A DNA stretch of 64,000 nucleotides from Onchocerca lupi (taxonomy: Eukaryota > Nematoda > Chromadorea > Rhabditida > Onchocercidae): the NCBI GenBank assembly GCA_028564675.1, contig JAOVVO010000020.1:226857-290856 (forward strand). The letters are read 5' to 3'. The position numbers and the translations under genes were made by a program. The notes under the pieces are model-generated. The model made no database searches. It had not been told where the DNA came from and saw nothing but the letters and a program-made list of their open reading frames with translations. Of this stretch, positions 29,204 through 38,537 are shown one piece after another (position 1 is the stretch's first letter; each line of letters opens with the position of its first letter).

Positions 29204-30607
29204 TTGAAAGATAAGATAAAAAAAATAGTGATTTCAGGACAGGAAGTATGGCCAATCATTGAGGGTGGTAAAGGTATTGCAATTAGTGATGGAAGATCAA
29301 GCGGGGCGTTTGCTGCGGCTGGTGCTGTTGGTACATTTTCTGGTGTAAATGCTAAGCTTATTGATGATAATGGCGAGTTAGTACCGCTGATTTATAAAGG
29401 TAAAACAAGAAATGAAAAACATGAAGAATTGATTGAATATAGCATTGAAGCTGGAGTTAGTCAGGCAAAAATAGCGAATGAAATATCACAAGGCTGTGGA
29501 AGGGTACATATGAATGTGCTGTGGGAAATGGGTGCAGCAGAACGTGTACTTCATGGCATATTAGAAAAAGCAAAAGGTTTAGTCCATGGTATTACCTGTG
29601 GTGCTGGTATGCCTTACAGGCTTGGAGAAATTGCAGCCAAATATCAGGTCTATTATTATCCTATTATTTCATCGGTACGCGCTTTTAAAGCATTATGGAA
29701 GCGTGCTTACCAAAAAGTATCTTCTTTTTTGCTTGGTGGAGTGGTGTATGAGGATCCATGGCTTGCTGGAGGGCATAATGGGCTTAGTAGTAGTGAAGAC
29801 CCGACCCTACCACAAGCTCCGTTTGAAAGGGTTGCAGAACTTAGATCTTTTATGAGTGAGGTCGGTCTTTCTGAAGCGCCGATTGTTATGGCAGGAGGAG
29901 TGTGGCATTTAAAAGATTGGGAACACTGGCTTGACAATTTGCAAATTGGGCCAATAGCTTTTCAGTTTGGTACTCGTCCACTTTTGACTAAGGAAAGCCC
30001 AATTTCTGTGAAGTGGAAGAATAAGTTGTTAACTTTAGAAGAAGGTGACGTGTTTTTAAATAAGTTTAGTCCAACAGGATTTTACTCATCTGCAGTGAAA
30101 AATAATTTCATACGTGAATTGCAGGAGCGAAACTTACGTCAAGTGAAATTTTCGGAAAATGCCAGCGAAGAATTTAATAGTGAATTTGTAGTTGGTGTAA
30201 GAGGTAGAAAAATCTATCTAACTGCAAAAGATAAAAAACTGGTAAATGCATGGACTAAAGCAGGATATACAAAAGCAATGAAAACTCCAGATACAACTGT
30301 TATTTTTGTAACACCAGATGAATTTGCGAAAATAAGACAAGATCAAATTAATTGTATGGGATGTTTGAGTCATTGTCTATTTAGTAATTGGAAAGATCAT
30401 GGCAATCATTCAACAGGTCGAAAGCCAGATCCACGAAGTTTCTGTATACAAAAGACACTGCAAAGCATTATGCATGGCGGTGACATTGAAAATGAACTCG
30501 TGTTTTCTGGGCATAATGTATACAGATTCAAGCAAGATCCATTTTATGAGAATGGTTACATACCGACAGTAAGAGAATTGGTGGAAAGAATGCTAACTGG
30601 ATATTAA
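29204..30607 (+). CDS. nitronate monooxygenase family flavoprotein
   Basis: 467 aa TIM-barrel protein of the nitronate monooxygenase (formerly 2-nitropropane dioxygenase) family, which binds FMN. Family-like features are GGKGIAISDG near the N-terminus, GLVHGITCGAGMPYRLGEIA near 125, VMAGGVWHLKDWEHWL near 227 and AFQFGTRPLLT near 255. A C-terminal extension carries NCMGCLSHCLFSNW, a Cys-rich stretch. Its natural substrate is unknown. The start is TTG 29204, supported by GAGGAAG 5 bases upstream and by the lack of any in-frame ATG nearby. Confidence 0.82.
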   Translation: MKDKIKKIVISGQEVWPIIEGGKGIAISDGRSSGAFAAAGAVGTFSGVNAKLIDDNGELVPLIYKGKTRNEKHEELIEYSIEAGVSQAKIANEISQGCGRVHMNVLWEMGAAERVLHGILEKAKGLVHGITCGAGMPYRLGEIAAKYQVYYYPIISSVRAFKALWKRAYQKVSSFLLGGVVYEDPWLAGGHNGLSSSEDPTLPQAPFERVAELRSFMSEVGLSEAPIVMAGGVWHLKDWEHWLDNLQIGPIAFQFGTRPLLTKESPISVKWKNKLLTLEEGDVFLNKFSPTGFYSSAVKNNFIRELQERNLRQVKFSENASEEFNSEFVVGVRGRKIYLTAKDKKLVNAWTKAGYTKAMKTPDTTVIFVTPDEFAKIRQDQINCMGCLSHCLFSNWKDHGNHSTGRKPDPRSFCIQKTLQSIMHGGDIENELVFSGHNVYRFKQDPFYENGYIPTVRELVERMLTGY

Positions 30608-32203
30608 ATTATATTCAGGTTGATAAAAAAGTATTACTTTATTAAAATGAGTCTTTATTAATTTTAGAAAAAAGTGTTTACGTTAGTGAACAATAGTACT
30701 TTAGAAAGATATGCGTCAGCTTATGTGAAAAAGTTAGGTAGTAGCGATAATATTCAAAGTTTTTATGGTTTCATGATACGCAAAACATCCCAGATTGGAA
30801 TAAGCAGAAAGTTTAGAGAATTTGTGTAAAGAATTTACTATGCAGTAGCCTAAACTTAACTAATGGATACAGTGCAAGAAATAGAAATGATTAATATAAC
30901 GTAAGGAATAACAGGTACCTTGGAAATTTTTAAATTATACATATATTTAGTGATGAAGATTTAGATTTTTGAAGTTTTTTGCCATTATGATATTATATCA
31001 ATTCTTTGTTTGATAGATATGCATACGTTTTAATGTAACAAGTTGATAATAACAACTATCAAAGAGACAAGAAAGGAAGTTTCAAGAGACAGTAGAAAGT
31101 TATTAGCTTTAGATATATAGCAAGTTGCAGTTAATATGTTACTTTTCATGGTTGGGTATGTACTATCTTCTATCATAGTAGCGAAGAAGAAGGCTAGAAA
31201 ACCAGATTAGGGTAGATTATCTGGATAATGAATTTAAAAGTGTTCAAGAATATAAAAATTCTAGTTGGTATTATTTTCCTTTACCTATCTCTGGTTGATA
31301 GGTTGCGTTATTAATTCAGTCTTACTAGGTGGAGTTTAGTCATTCTTGATGTTGACTCTTTTATACATTTTATTGGTAGCTTTGCTTTTAGAGAAAATGC
31401 AATAAAGAGGCTGAGGATATTGAAGGCTAAGGAAGTGTAAAGAGCTATAGAAAATAAAGGTCTGAGTCTAATTATGAATCAACTACTTCTTTCTTTCTTT
31501 GCTAGCTAAACGCTCTTTTTGCTGATAGTAGCTGAGTTTCTTCTGGTTAATTTTATAATTATGATGTAATAGGGACAGGGACTAAAAATTACATAAGGTA
31601 GACTTGTCCTAAGCTGGGAGCTGTATGAGAACATTTTGGTTTTAGTTTACAGAAAGCTACCATTTAAGCAGCAGACACTAAGATCTAGAAAAGAAGAAAT
31701 ATAGGTTCCAACGTCACGCACTAAAATGACACCATTTATTATGAAAACAAATGTTTTTTCATAATTGAATTAATAACAAACATTAAGGAATCTACAAAGT
31801 AGAAAAAGGTAAAAGAAATTCTATGATCAATGGTTGTTCACTCCAATAATCCTATAAATTGGTATTCTATACTGTCTTAAATAAACTATAAGTGTGTTTT
31901 AGTTTGAGAATTTGGAGATCTTTAGGTAAAGTTAATAAAGGTACGAGGTACATATAATGTAAAAAATTATATATAAGATATTAACTGCGTAGTACTCTCA
32001 TCATTAACCTATATAGGTTGAAGGTAACTATAAATACTTTTAATCTCATGATGAGAGTGGTTGATAAAGATTGTTGAGTGGTTTTATAGATAGGCTTGAG
32101 TTTCTAAAAGTTACAATATTCATGTAATTGTTGCACATGGAGTTTTATTTGCTCTATAACACGTTTACTTACAATAGTGTTGATATAGAGATAAATGGAG
32201 TAA
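30608..32203. other. 1.6 kb spacer with gene scraps and one palindromic element
   Basis: No intact gene. On the plus strand, GTG 30686 opens 46 codons (NNSTLERYASAYVKKLGSSD...) that end at a stop. At 31138-31210 a short frame reads MLLFMVGYVLSSIIVAKKKA, like the start of a membrane protein, then breaks up. I cannot assign either. A dispersed element lies at 31678-31735 (separate entry). Confidence 0.35.
31678..31735 (+). repeat. stand-alone Wolbachia-type palindromic element
   Basis: The segment from aagatctagaaaag to aaaatgacacca aligns along its whole length with 52369-52424 inside the egsA-like pseudogene (aagatccagaaaaa ... ggaatgatacca). It lies in non-coding DNA. Confidence 0.6.
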
Positions 32204-32743
32204 GTGTTGAAAAAAGAAAGCTATAATATTAAAAAATTAGAGGAAAGTTTTTTAGAACAAGTAATTAGGGTAAACCATGCTGGTGAGTATGGAGCTATTT
32301 GTATTTATTCTGGTCAAAAATTTATTCTTAAAGAATCTTCTATAATCAATAAAATAATTAAAATGGAAGAACAAGAAAAGAAGCATTTTCGCTATTTTAA
32401 TGAAAAAATCAAGAAACAAAAAATTCGTCCTACCGTTTTATTGCCCATTTGGTGTGTGTTAGGAGTATCACTTGGTGTTGTAACGGCTATTATGGGTAAA
32501 AAAGCTGCCATGGCTTGTACTGCTGCCGTTGAAGAAGTGATCGAAGAGCACTACAAAGAGCAAGTTTCACGTTTAGAAGATGGGGAATTAAGAGAAACTA
32601 TAAGTAAATTTCGCGATGAAGAGCTAGAACATAGAGATATTGCAGTTGAGCACAACGCTGAAAGCGCATTCGGTTATAATGTTTTATCTTCATTGATAAA
32701 AACAGGCTGTAAAGCTGCTATTTACTTATCTAAATTAATTTAA
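32204..32743 (+). CDS. coq7: demethoxyubiquinone hydroxylase (COQ7 family)
   Basis: Di-iron membrane-associated monooxygenase of ubiquinone synthesis (hydroxylates the C6 position). 179 aa. All four iron-binding helices show their motifs: VNHAGEYGA (Glu), EEQEKKHF (ExxH), VEEVIEEHY (Glu) and DEELEHRD (ExxH). The start is GTG 32204 with GGAG upstream; the nearby ATG runs straight into a stop. Stands alone. Confidence 0.95.
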   Translation: MLKKESYNIKKLEESFLEQVIRVNHAGEYGAICIYSGQKFILKESSIINKIIKMEEQEKKHFRYFNEKIKKQKIRPTVLLPIWCVLGVSLGVVTAIMGKKAAMACTAAVEEVIEEHYKEQVSRLEDGELRETISKFRDEELEHRDIAVEHNAESAFGYNVLSSLIKTGCKAAIYLSKLI

Positions 32744-32839
32744 TTGTTTTTTTCTAAGTAAGTTTTTGTTTGCAGTGGTATAAATATAATAACTGAGAAT
32801 ATATATTGTATAATGTTTATTCTCAGTAAGAGGTAGTTT

Positions 32840-33346
32840 ATGAATTTGGGTAAAATTACTGTAACATCGGATATGATAAATGTAATAATTGAAATAGGTG
32901 CAAATGCTGAACCTGTAAAATATGAGTTTGATAAGGAATTAGGACTGTTACAAGTTGACAGGTTTCTATCTACTGCAATGGTCTATCCTTGCAATTATGG
33001 ATTTATACCAAATACCTGTACAGGTGATGGTGATCCTGTAGATGTTTTGGTGTTAACCCAATATCCCTTAGTATCTAGTGTTTTAATATCGGTGCGTCCA
33101 ATAGGTGCTTTGCTTACTAAGGATGAGAAAGGAGAAGATGAAAAGGTGTTAGCTGTACCTATTTCTAGTGTTGATAGTTATTATGATAATGTGAAAAATT
33201 ATTCTGATCTACCTAAAAAACTGCTAGATAAAATTGCTCATTTCTTTTCACATTATAAAGATCTAGAGAAAGGAAAAACAGTAATAGTTGGAGAGTGGGT
33301 CGGTATAGAAGAAGCTAAAAAGATCATTAAGAGTGCTATCAAGTAA
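32840..33346 (+). CDS. ppa: inorganic pyrophosphatase
   Basis: Family I soluble pyrophosphatase that hydrolyses PPi to drive biosynthesis. 168 aa. The active site is YGFIPNTCTGDGDPVDVLVL, with Asp63, Asp65 and Asp68 as metal ligands. Start ATG 32840 with AGAGG upstream. Right after the stop is a small hairpin (GCTATT-TTTT-AATAGC, 33347-33362), a weak terminator candidate without a clear U tract. Confidence 0.97.
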   Translation: MNLGKITVTSDMINVIIEIGANAEPVKYEFDKELGLLQVDRFLSTAMVYPCNYGFIPNTCTGDGDPVDVLVLTQYPLVSSVLISVRPIGALLTKDEKGEDEKVLAVPISSVDSYYDNVKNYSDLPKKLLDKIAHFFSHYKDLEKGKTVIVGEWVGIEEAKKIIKSAIK

Positions 33347-33372
33347 GCTATTTTTTAATAGCATTAGACAGG

Positions 33373-33401
33373 TTGTGAAGTCTTGGTATTATATGTAAAC
33401 T
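33373..33401 (+). promoter_or_regulatory. possible promoter of tRNA-Ser
   Basis: TTGTGA (33373-33378), 17 bases, TAAACT (33396-33401), ending 16 bases before the tRNA. Both boxes match consensus moderately. Confidence 0.35.
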
Positions 33402-33417
33402 TGAAACTTAAGGGTTT

Positions 33418-33508
33418 GGAGAGGTGGCCGAGCGGCTGAAGGCGGCGGTTTGCTAAACCGTTATATGATTGAAAAGTTATATCGAGGGTTCGAATCCCTC
33501 TCTCTCCG
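33418..33508 (+). tRNA. tRNA-Ser (anticodon GCT)
   Basis: 91-base class II tRNA with a long variable arm (tatatgattgaaaagttata region). Acceptor GGAGAGG pairs with TCTCTCC, anticodon stem CGGTT/AACCG with loop TGCTA region giving GCT, T arm GAGGG-TTCGAAT-CCCTC. Discriminator G. Confidence 0.97.
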
Positions 33509-34355
33509 TGTATTGTTGATATGATGCATAATTAGTCGTCTTAGTCTATTTTACTCTCATTTAGATATATAAGTTTACTTAACCTTATTGGATTTTTGTA
33601 GTGCTAGTTTATTATATTGCCATTGAGTTGTTTTACTCTATTTTTATTGATCAAGTTACAGTAAGTTAAAGTGAATGTTAATATTTCACATAAAATATGA
33701 AGAAATATATAAATGTTTTACTTTCTTGCTAAAATATGTGATAGTTAAGCTATATTATTTTTTAATTTTTAATAGAAGAAAATTATGGGATCAAGTAAGT
33801 TGGGAATAAAAGAGATAATTAGCTTTAGCGAATGATGAAAGTAGCTTAAATGGTAGTAATGTAATTGGAAAAATGAAAATAAAAGATTCAATTCTATATT
33901 AGAAGCGAGAGGAAGGTCAACTTGATGAAAATTACCTATTTACCAAATAGAATAGCCGCTTTAACATACATTGCGAAGAAATTATATAGTTATATTTATA
34001 TGACTACTATAGTTAGCGCTACAAATTTGGTAAGAGCTTTGTTAGAAATAGAAGGAAATAGTGTTGATACTAAGTGCGAAAATGGAAAGATTGTAGTTAT
34101 TGTAGATGACTTCAACTAACTACTTACAAGATCTTAAAAAGCGAAACCTCAAAAATCTAAGAACAAAAAGTCAAATAATATAATGTCTGATTGTGCTACT
34201 GCCTTTTATATAAAGTATATATTCTACATATTTAATACGGTAAGGAGGCTTATGTACATTGTGAAAGTTTCGCTACTATCATTATTGGTTTTTATTATAG
34301 ATTAATTATTTGATTATAGTATCATCTTGATTGAACTTATTGCTTAAGGATATTT
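33509..34355. other. spacer upstream of the ankyrin gene
   Basis: About 850 bases. The only frame of note is ATG 33925-34119 (about 64 codons, KITYLPNRIAALTYIAKKLY...), preceded by GAGGAAGG about 9 bases upstream. It has no recognisable family and the flanking sequence looks decayed, so it is more likely a fragment than a gene. Confidence 0.3.
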
Positions 34356-35510
34356 ATGAAGAGTGTTTTATGCTTTACGTTAGTATTTGTTGTGTTTGGC
34401 TCAATTGGCCTATTTGCTATGGAGCAACTTGAAGAAGAAAAATTTAATTTAGATAGATTAATGGATTCTGTGGGTGAAGATATGGATATAGAGAAAGATC
34501 TAAAACAAGGTTTATCACAAAGCATAATCCAGCAGGAGAACAATCTAGAATCTATCAAGAGTGAAGTTGATAAGTTGAATGTTGAAAAAGTGCAAAATAT
34601 TAAAACTGGAAGAGTAGAAAGTAAGGAAGAGATAAAACATGATAAGAACAAAACTTCTATAGTAGAAAAGGCTATGAGTGAAGTAGGGAGGAATAATGAA
34701 GATTTGTCGGAACTTAGTGATAATCTGTTAAAGGAAAATAGAGATGAAGGAGGTGAAATTACTCCAGATTTACCAAATGTGACTGATAGAGAAGTTAATG
34801 AAAACCTTATTTTTTTCCCAGGTGTTAGTTTGAGTGAAAATGTAACTGACCTGCAAAAAGATCTACAAGTTAATAAAAAGGTTGATGTAGAGAAAAATAA
34901 GCCTTTAAGAAATAATATAGATGAATTGTTAGAAGAAAAAAAGTTAGAGGGCCAAGTTAGAAAAGAAAAGGTGAAAAAATTGTCTGAAAGCCATGATATA
35001 GAAAAACCTACCATTAAAAAGGATGAAAAAAATAAACAGGAGAGAGAGAGAAATTTACAAAAGTGGGCAAAGTTAAACAATGAGTCAGTAAAAGAGTGGC
35101 ATCATAAAAATACACAAGGTGAGTCGATATATAAGCGGCAATATGGTAATCTTAATGAGCATCTTCCGGCAACTGTATTTGTTGATGACTATAGTAAACA
35201 TCTTTTTTACTGTATTAAAAAGAACAACTTGATTTGTTTGAGAGGGATAATAAATAAATTAGAAAAGCTTGGATTGACGGTTCAAGAGGTGCTTAAGTTT
35301 AGGAATAAACTTGGGGATACCCCTCTAATTTATGCAGTTAAGCAAGGTGGGATAGATATAGTGCGCTTTTTCTTATTACAAGGTGCTGATCCTAAAGTGG
35401 TCAATCATAATCTTCAATCTCCGATTGATATAGCAATTGAAAGAGGACGGATTGATATGATAAATGCGATTGCTGAAATGATGCCATATTTTTTGGAGCA
35501 TAAAAAATAA
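34356..35510 (+). CDS. secreted ankyrin-repeat protein
   Basis: 384 aa. Residues 1-21 are a clear signal peptide (MKSVLCFTLVFVVFGSIGLF-A). Residues about 22-255 are highly charged, rich in Lys and Glu, predicted helical/coiled coil or disordered, with no known domain. Residues about 280-375 hold two to three ankyrin repeats: GDTPLIYAVKQGGIDIVRFF and SPIDIAIERGRIDMINAI. Start ATG 34356 with TAAGGA upstream. It is followed 55 bases later by another exported repeat protein on the same strand. Wolbachia ankyrin proteins are often considered host-interaction proteins. That role is inference here; a periplasmic structural role is possible. Confidence 0.85.
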   Translation: MKSVLCFTLVFVVFGSIGLFAMEQLEEEKFNLDRLMDSVGEDMDIEKDLKQGLSQSIIQQENNLESIKSEVDKLNVEKVQNIKTGRVESKEEIKHDKNKTSIVEKAMSEVGRNNEDLSELSDNLLKENRDEGGEITPDLPNVTDREVNENLIFFPGVSLSENVTDLQKDLQVNKKVDVEKNKPLRNNIDELLEEKKLEGQVRKEKVKKLSESHDIEKPTIKKDEKNKQERERNLQKWAKLNNESVKEWHHKNTQGESIYKRQYGNLNEHLPATVFVDDYSKHLFYCIKKNNLICLRGIINKLEKLGLTVQEVLKFRNKLGDTPLIYAVKQGGIDIVRFFLLQGADPKVVNHNLQSPIDIAIERGRIDMINAIAEMMPYFLEHKK

Positions 35511-35565
35511 TAGGCAATAAAGAAGATTAGAAATATATAATAGGATCTGAAGACAAAAGAAGATA

Positions 35566-37386
35566 ATGAATTGCGGTGTAATAAAGGAGATGATTAGTTT
35601 TTTGATATTGATTTTAGTTGGTCATTTATGTGATGGAGATGAAGTAAATAAAAGAAAAGATCTGGTCAGTGATTTTTTGGACACTTTACATAAAGTAAAA
35701 TATGTATTTTATGACAAAGAGGACTTTGCTAAGTTTCTGGTGAAATGCCACAAAGAAGGTGTGCCAGAAGATTTTCGAAAGGGTTTTGGCCCTAATTTGA
35801 ATGGAGCTGATTTTAGTCGATTGTATCTAAATGGGTCCATTTTTGATGGAGTCAGTCTAATTGGTGCTGACTTTTCTCATACTGACTTATCAGGTGTATC
35901 TTTTATTAATGCTGATTTACGTGGTGCTAATTTTTCTAATGCTAATTTACGGGATATAAGAATAGAGGGTGCAAATTTGAGTTTTACAAAATTTATTTCT
36001 GCGAATTTGACGGATATTATGCTTAGTCAGTCTGATATTAGCCATGCTGAGTTTATTAACTCTAATCTTAAGAGAGTGAAGATGCACAACATGACTGGAT
36101 TATATACTAACTTCTCAAATGTAAAAATGAATCTTTCTAGCTTGTTAAGCTCGAATGTTGATTATGCAAACTTTAGCGATAGTGAAATAAGTAATACTGT
36201 TGTGCAAAGGAGCAATCTTGATAATGCAAATTTTTTTGGAGTGGATTCACATAAGTTAAAAGTACAATTTTCCTCATTGGAGAATGCTAATATATATGGT
36301 GCAGAAATAAAGGAGTCAGATTTTACGGGTAGTAATCTTTCTAATGTTTGTCTTAATTCTTCTGTTATAATTAATAGTAACTTCAATATGGCTAATTTAA
36401 GTAATACACAAATTTCCTATGTAAATAGTGATAGTTCAAGCTTTGTTCAGTCTATACTGAATAGTTCTAAAGTAAAACATTCGTATGTTTCTGATATAAC
36501 TCTTCAGGATGCTGACTTATCTAATATTGATTTTAGTTTTAGCGAACTACATCAAGTTAATGTTTCTGATTCTGATATTCGTCATGGGAAGTTTGATAAT
36601 ACTAAAGTTGCAAATTCTAATATGAACGGCTCGTTTTTTGACTACTCATTATTTACTTCTGCAGAAATAAAAAACACAGACCTTTCTGCAGTTTCAATGT
36701 ACAAGATTAAAGTACATGGTTCTCAAATTTGTAATAGTAGACTATCTTGCCATAGCATTGATTCTAGTGAAATAGAAAACTCAATGTTTTTCAATTTGAC
36801 AGCAGATAGCTCAAACTGGTTTAATCTAAAAGTAACTAATTCAAATTTTGTTAAGAATAGTTTCAAGTCTTCTTTGCTTCACGATAATACCTTTAAGAAA
36901 ACAGGCTTTTTTCTCAACAATTTCAGTAATTCAACAATTGATAATACGTCTTTCTATTCTTCAAGTATATACAAGGGTTCAGTTGTTGATGTTCACTTAA
37001 TAGATTGTAAGTTTAGCCATTCAATTTTGGTTGATAATGAAGGTCAGGAAAAGCTTACAGGTTTAGAAAATGCTATAACCTCGATTAAAGGTTTGCAAGA
37101 AGAAATATCGCAGAATAAAAGATTTGATGTAAATTATGCTTACTTTGAATTTAAGGACATGAATCTAGAAAATGTTGATTTTTCTGGTTCAGTGTTGAGT
37201 AGGGCAAAGTTTGTAAATGTTAATTTAAATAAGGCAACTTTTGAAAAAAGTGATTTGCGCTATGCTATTTTTAATAATTCTTCTCTAATTGGTACCAATT
37301 TATTGAATTCTAATTTAGACCATTCTAGCTTTCTAAAATCTGATTTGAAGAGTGCTATATTGAGGGATTCAGAGTTTAGTAAATAA
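35566..37386 (+). CDS. pentapeptide-repeat protein with N-terminal signal
   Basis: 606 aa. An N-terminal hydrophobic segment (MISFLILILVGHLC, residues 9-22) looks like a signal peptide or anchor. From about residue 75 to the end the protein is built of A(D/N)LxX-like pentapeptides, clearest at LNGADFSRLYLNGSIFDG and ADLRGANFSNANLRD, and increasingly Ser/Asn-rich and degenerate in the middle. A non-repeat linker (about 493-520) precedes a final clean block. Such repeats fold as a right-handed square beta-helix. No enzymatic domain is seen. Start ATG 35566. A second ATG at 35590 has AAGGAG directly against it, too close to be ideal. Probably co-transcribed with the ankyrin gene upstream. Confidence 0.88.
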   Translation: MNCGVIKEMISFLILILVGHLCDGDEVNKRKDLVSDFLDTLHKVKYVFYDKEDFAKFLVKCHKEGVPEDFRKGFGPNLNGADFSRLYLNGSIFDGVSLIGADFSHTDLSGVSFINADLRGANFSNANLRDIRIEGANLSFTKFISANLTDIMLSQSDISHAEFINSNLKRVKMHNMTGLYTNFSNVKMNLSSLLSSNVDYANFSDSEISNTVVQRSNLDNANFFGVDSHKLKVQFSSLENANIYGAEIKESDFTGSNLSNVCLNSSVIINSNFNMANLSNTQISYVNSDSSSFVQSILNSSKVKHSYVSDITLQDADLSNIDFSFSELHQVNVSDSDIRHGKFDNTKVANSNMNGSFFDYSLFTSAEIKNTDLSAVSMYKIKVHGSQICNSRLSCHSIDSSEIENSMFFNLTADSSNWFNLKVTNSNFVKNSFKSSLLHDNTFKKTGFFLNNFSNSTIDNTSFYSSSIYKGSVVDVHLIDCKFSHSILVDNEGQEKLTGLENAITSIKGLQEEISQNKRFDVNYAYFEFKDMNLENVDFSGSVLSRAKFVNVNLNKATFEKSDLRYAIFNNSSLIGTNLLNSNLDHSSFLKSDLKSAILRDSEFSK

Positions 37387-37425
37387 TGAACTTTATGATG
37401 TTCTTTTGTTGAGTTACTTTTTTTT

Positions 37426-38022
37426 ATGATCACAAGAGGTGAAGGTGTATTGTTAGTTTTATCTTCTCCTTCTGGAGCTGGAAAAACTACTATATTAGAG
37501 AGGTTACTTGGTCAATCAACTGACTTAGTTAAGTCTGTTTCTGTAACTACACGTAAACCTCGTTCTGGTGAAATAAATGGAAAAGACTATTTTTTTGTTA
37601 CCGAAGAGAGATTTCACGAGTTATGCAGAACTGACCAGATGCTTGAGTACGCTAAGGTTTTTGAAAATTTCTATGGTATACCAAAAGATTTTATAAAACA
37701 AAATCTAAGTAATGGAGTAAGTGTTTTGCTTAGTATAGATTGGCAAGGAGCATTTCATTTATTTAAGCTCATGAGGAAAAAAGTTGTAAGCATTTTTATT
37801 CTTCCTCCTTCAATGGAAGAGCTTAAACTGCGTTTGCAAAAACGTAATACTGATAGTGCAAGCGAAATAGAATGTAGGTTAGCTGAAGCTCACAAAGAGA
37901 TAAGTAAACGAAATAAATATGATTATATAATAATCAATGATAATATCGATAAAAGTGTGGAAGATATAAACTCTATATTAAAAAAAGAAAAGCTTAAAAG
38001 ATTAAAAAAGAAGCTAATTTAA
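37426..38022 (+). CDS. gmk: guanylate kinase
   Basis: Phosphorylates GMP to GDP. 198 aa. P-loop SSPSGAGKTT (residues 13-22), the GMP-binding VTTRKPRSGEINGKDYFFV region and the lid KRNTDSASEIECRL. Start ATG 37426. It begins 39 bases after the pentapeptide gene and converges with dksA; a TTAAACATGTTTAA palindrome (38030-38043) lies between the two stop codons. Confidence 0.97.
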   Translation: MITRGEGVLLVLSSPSGAGKTTILERLLGQSTDLVKSVSVTTRKPRSGEINGKDYFFVTEERFHELCRTDQMLEYAKVFENFYGIPKDFIKQNLSNGVSVLLSIDWQGAFHLFKLMRKKVVSIFILPPSMEELKLRLQKRNTDSASEIECRLAEAHKEISKRNKYDYIIINDNIDKSVEDINSILKKEKLKRLKKKLI

Positions 38023-38047
38023 CAGTTTTATTAAACATGTTTAAAAG

Positions 38048-38431
38048 TTAATCTTCGATGTTATATGCATTTTTTTCTTTTTCTAATCTCTCTTGCTCTT
38101 CAATGCAATATGTAGCAAGCGGATTGGCTTTGAGCCTTTCGGTTCCTATTTCTTCTCCTGTTCTTTCACAATAGCCGTAGGTGCCTAATTTTATTTTCTT
38201 TAATGCCTCTTTGATTTTTTCTTTTCTTTCTTTTCTGCGCCTAATTAATTTTTCATTTCCACTATCTTCATCAGAATAGTATGCGCTGTCTTCTAATTCT
38301 TGCTTCTCCATTTCAACAAGCATTGATTGCAGTTTTAAGCTAAAGTATTCTAATTGCTTCATGTTCATATATTCTTCATCCTCTGAAGGAGTATAATCTT
38401 TTGGTAATTTTATTTTTGGTAACTCTTTCAT
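38048..38431 (-). CDS. dksA: DksA-family transcription regulator
   Basis: RNA polymerase secondary-channel protein that modulates transcription of rRNA and biosynthetic genes, often together with ppGpp. 127 aa: N-terminal coiled coil (about 20-85) with acidic residues at the tip, then a C-terminal zinc-finger-like GTYGYCERTGEEIGTERLKA...ATYCIEEQERLEK. Only two of the classical four Cys remain, as in the Cys-poor DksA variants known from other bacteria. Start ATG 38431. Confidence 0.9.
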   Translation of the reverse strand: MKELPKIKLPKDYTPSEDEEYMNMKQLEYFSLKLQSMLVEMEKQELEDSAYYSDEDSGNEKLIRRRKERKEKIKEALKKIKLGTYGYCERTGEEIGTERLKANPLATYCIEEQERLEKEKNAYNIED

Positions 38432-38537
38432 AATTGTATTACTTATTAAATAATAAAACCTGTGTAATTTATGAATAAGAAATTACACTATCTTAAAGTA
38501 AACACTATAATTTATAATAAATATTTAAAAGCCTAAT

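Noticed and set aside
34337..35080. 247-codon open frame on the minus strand, Ser/Phe-rich
   Set aside because: It lies antisense to the ankyrin gene. Its composition is what the Lys/Glu-rich sense strand gives when read backwards.
38030..38043. TTAAACATGTTTAA palindrome between gmk and dksA as a bidirectional terminator
   Set aside because: Only AT pairs apart from the centre and no U tract; too weak to call a terminator.
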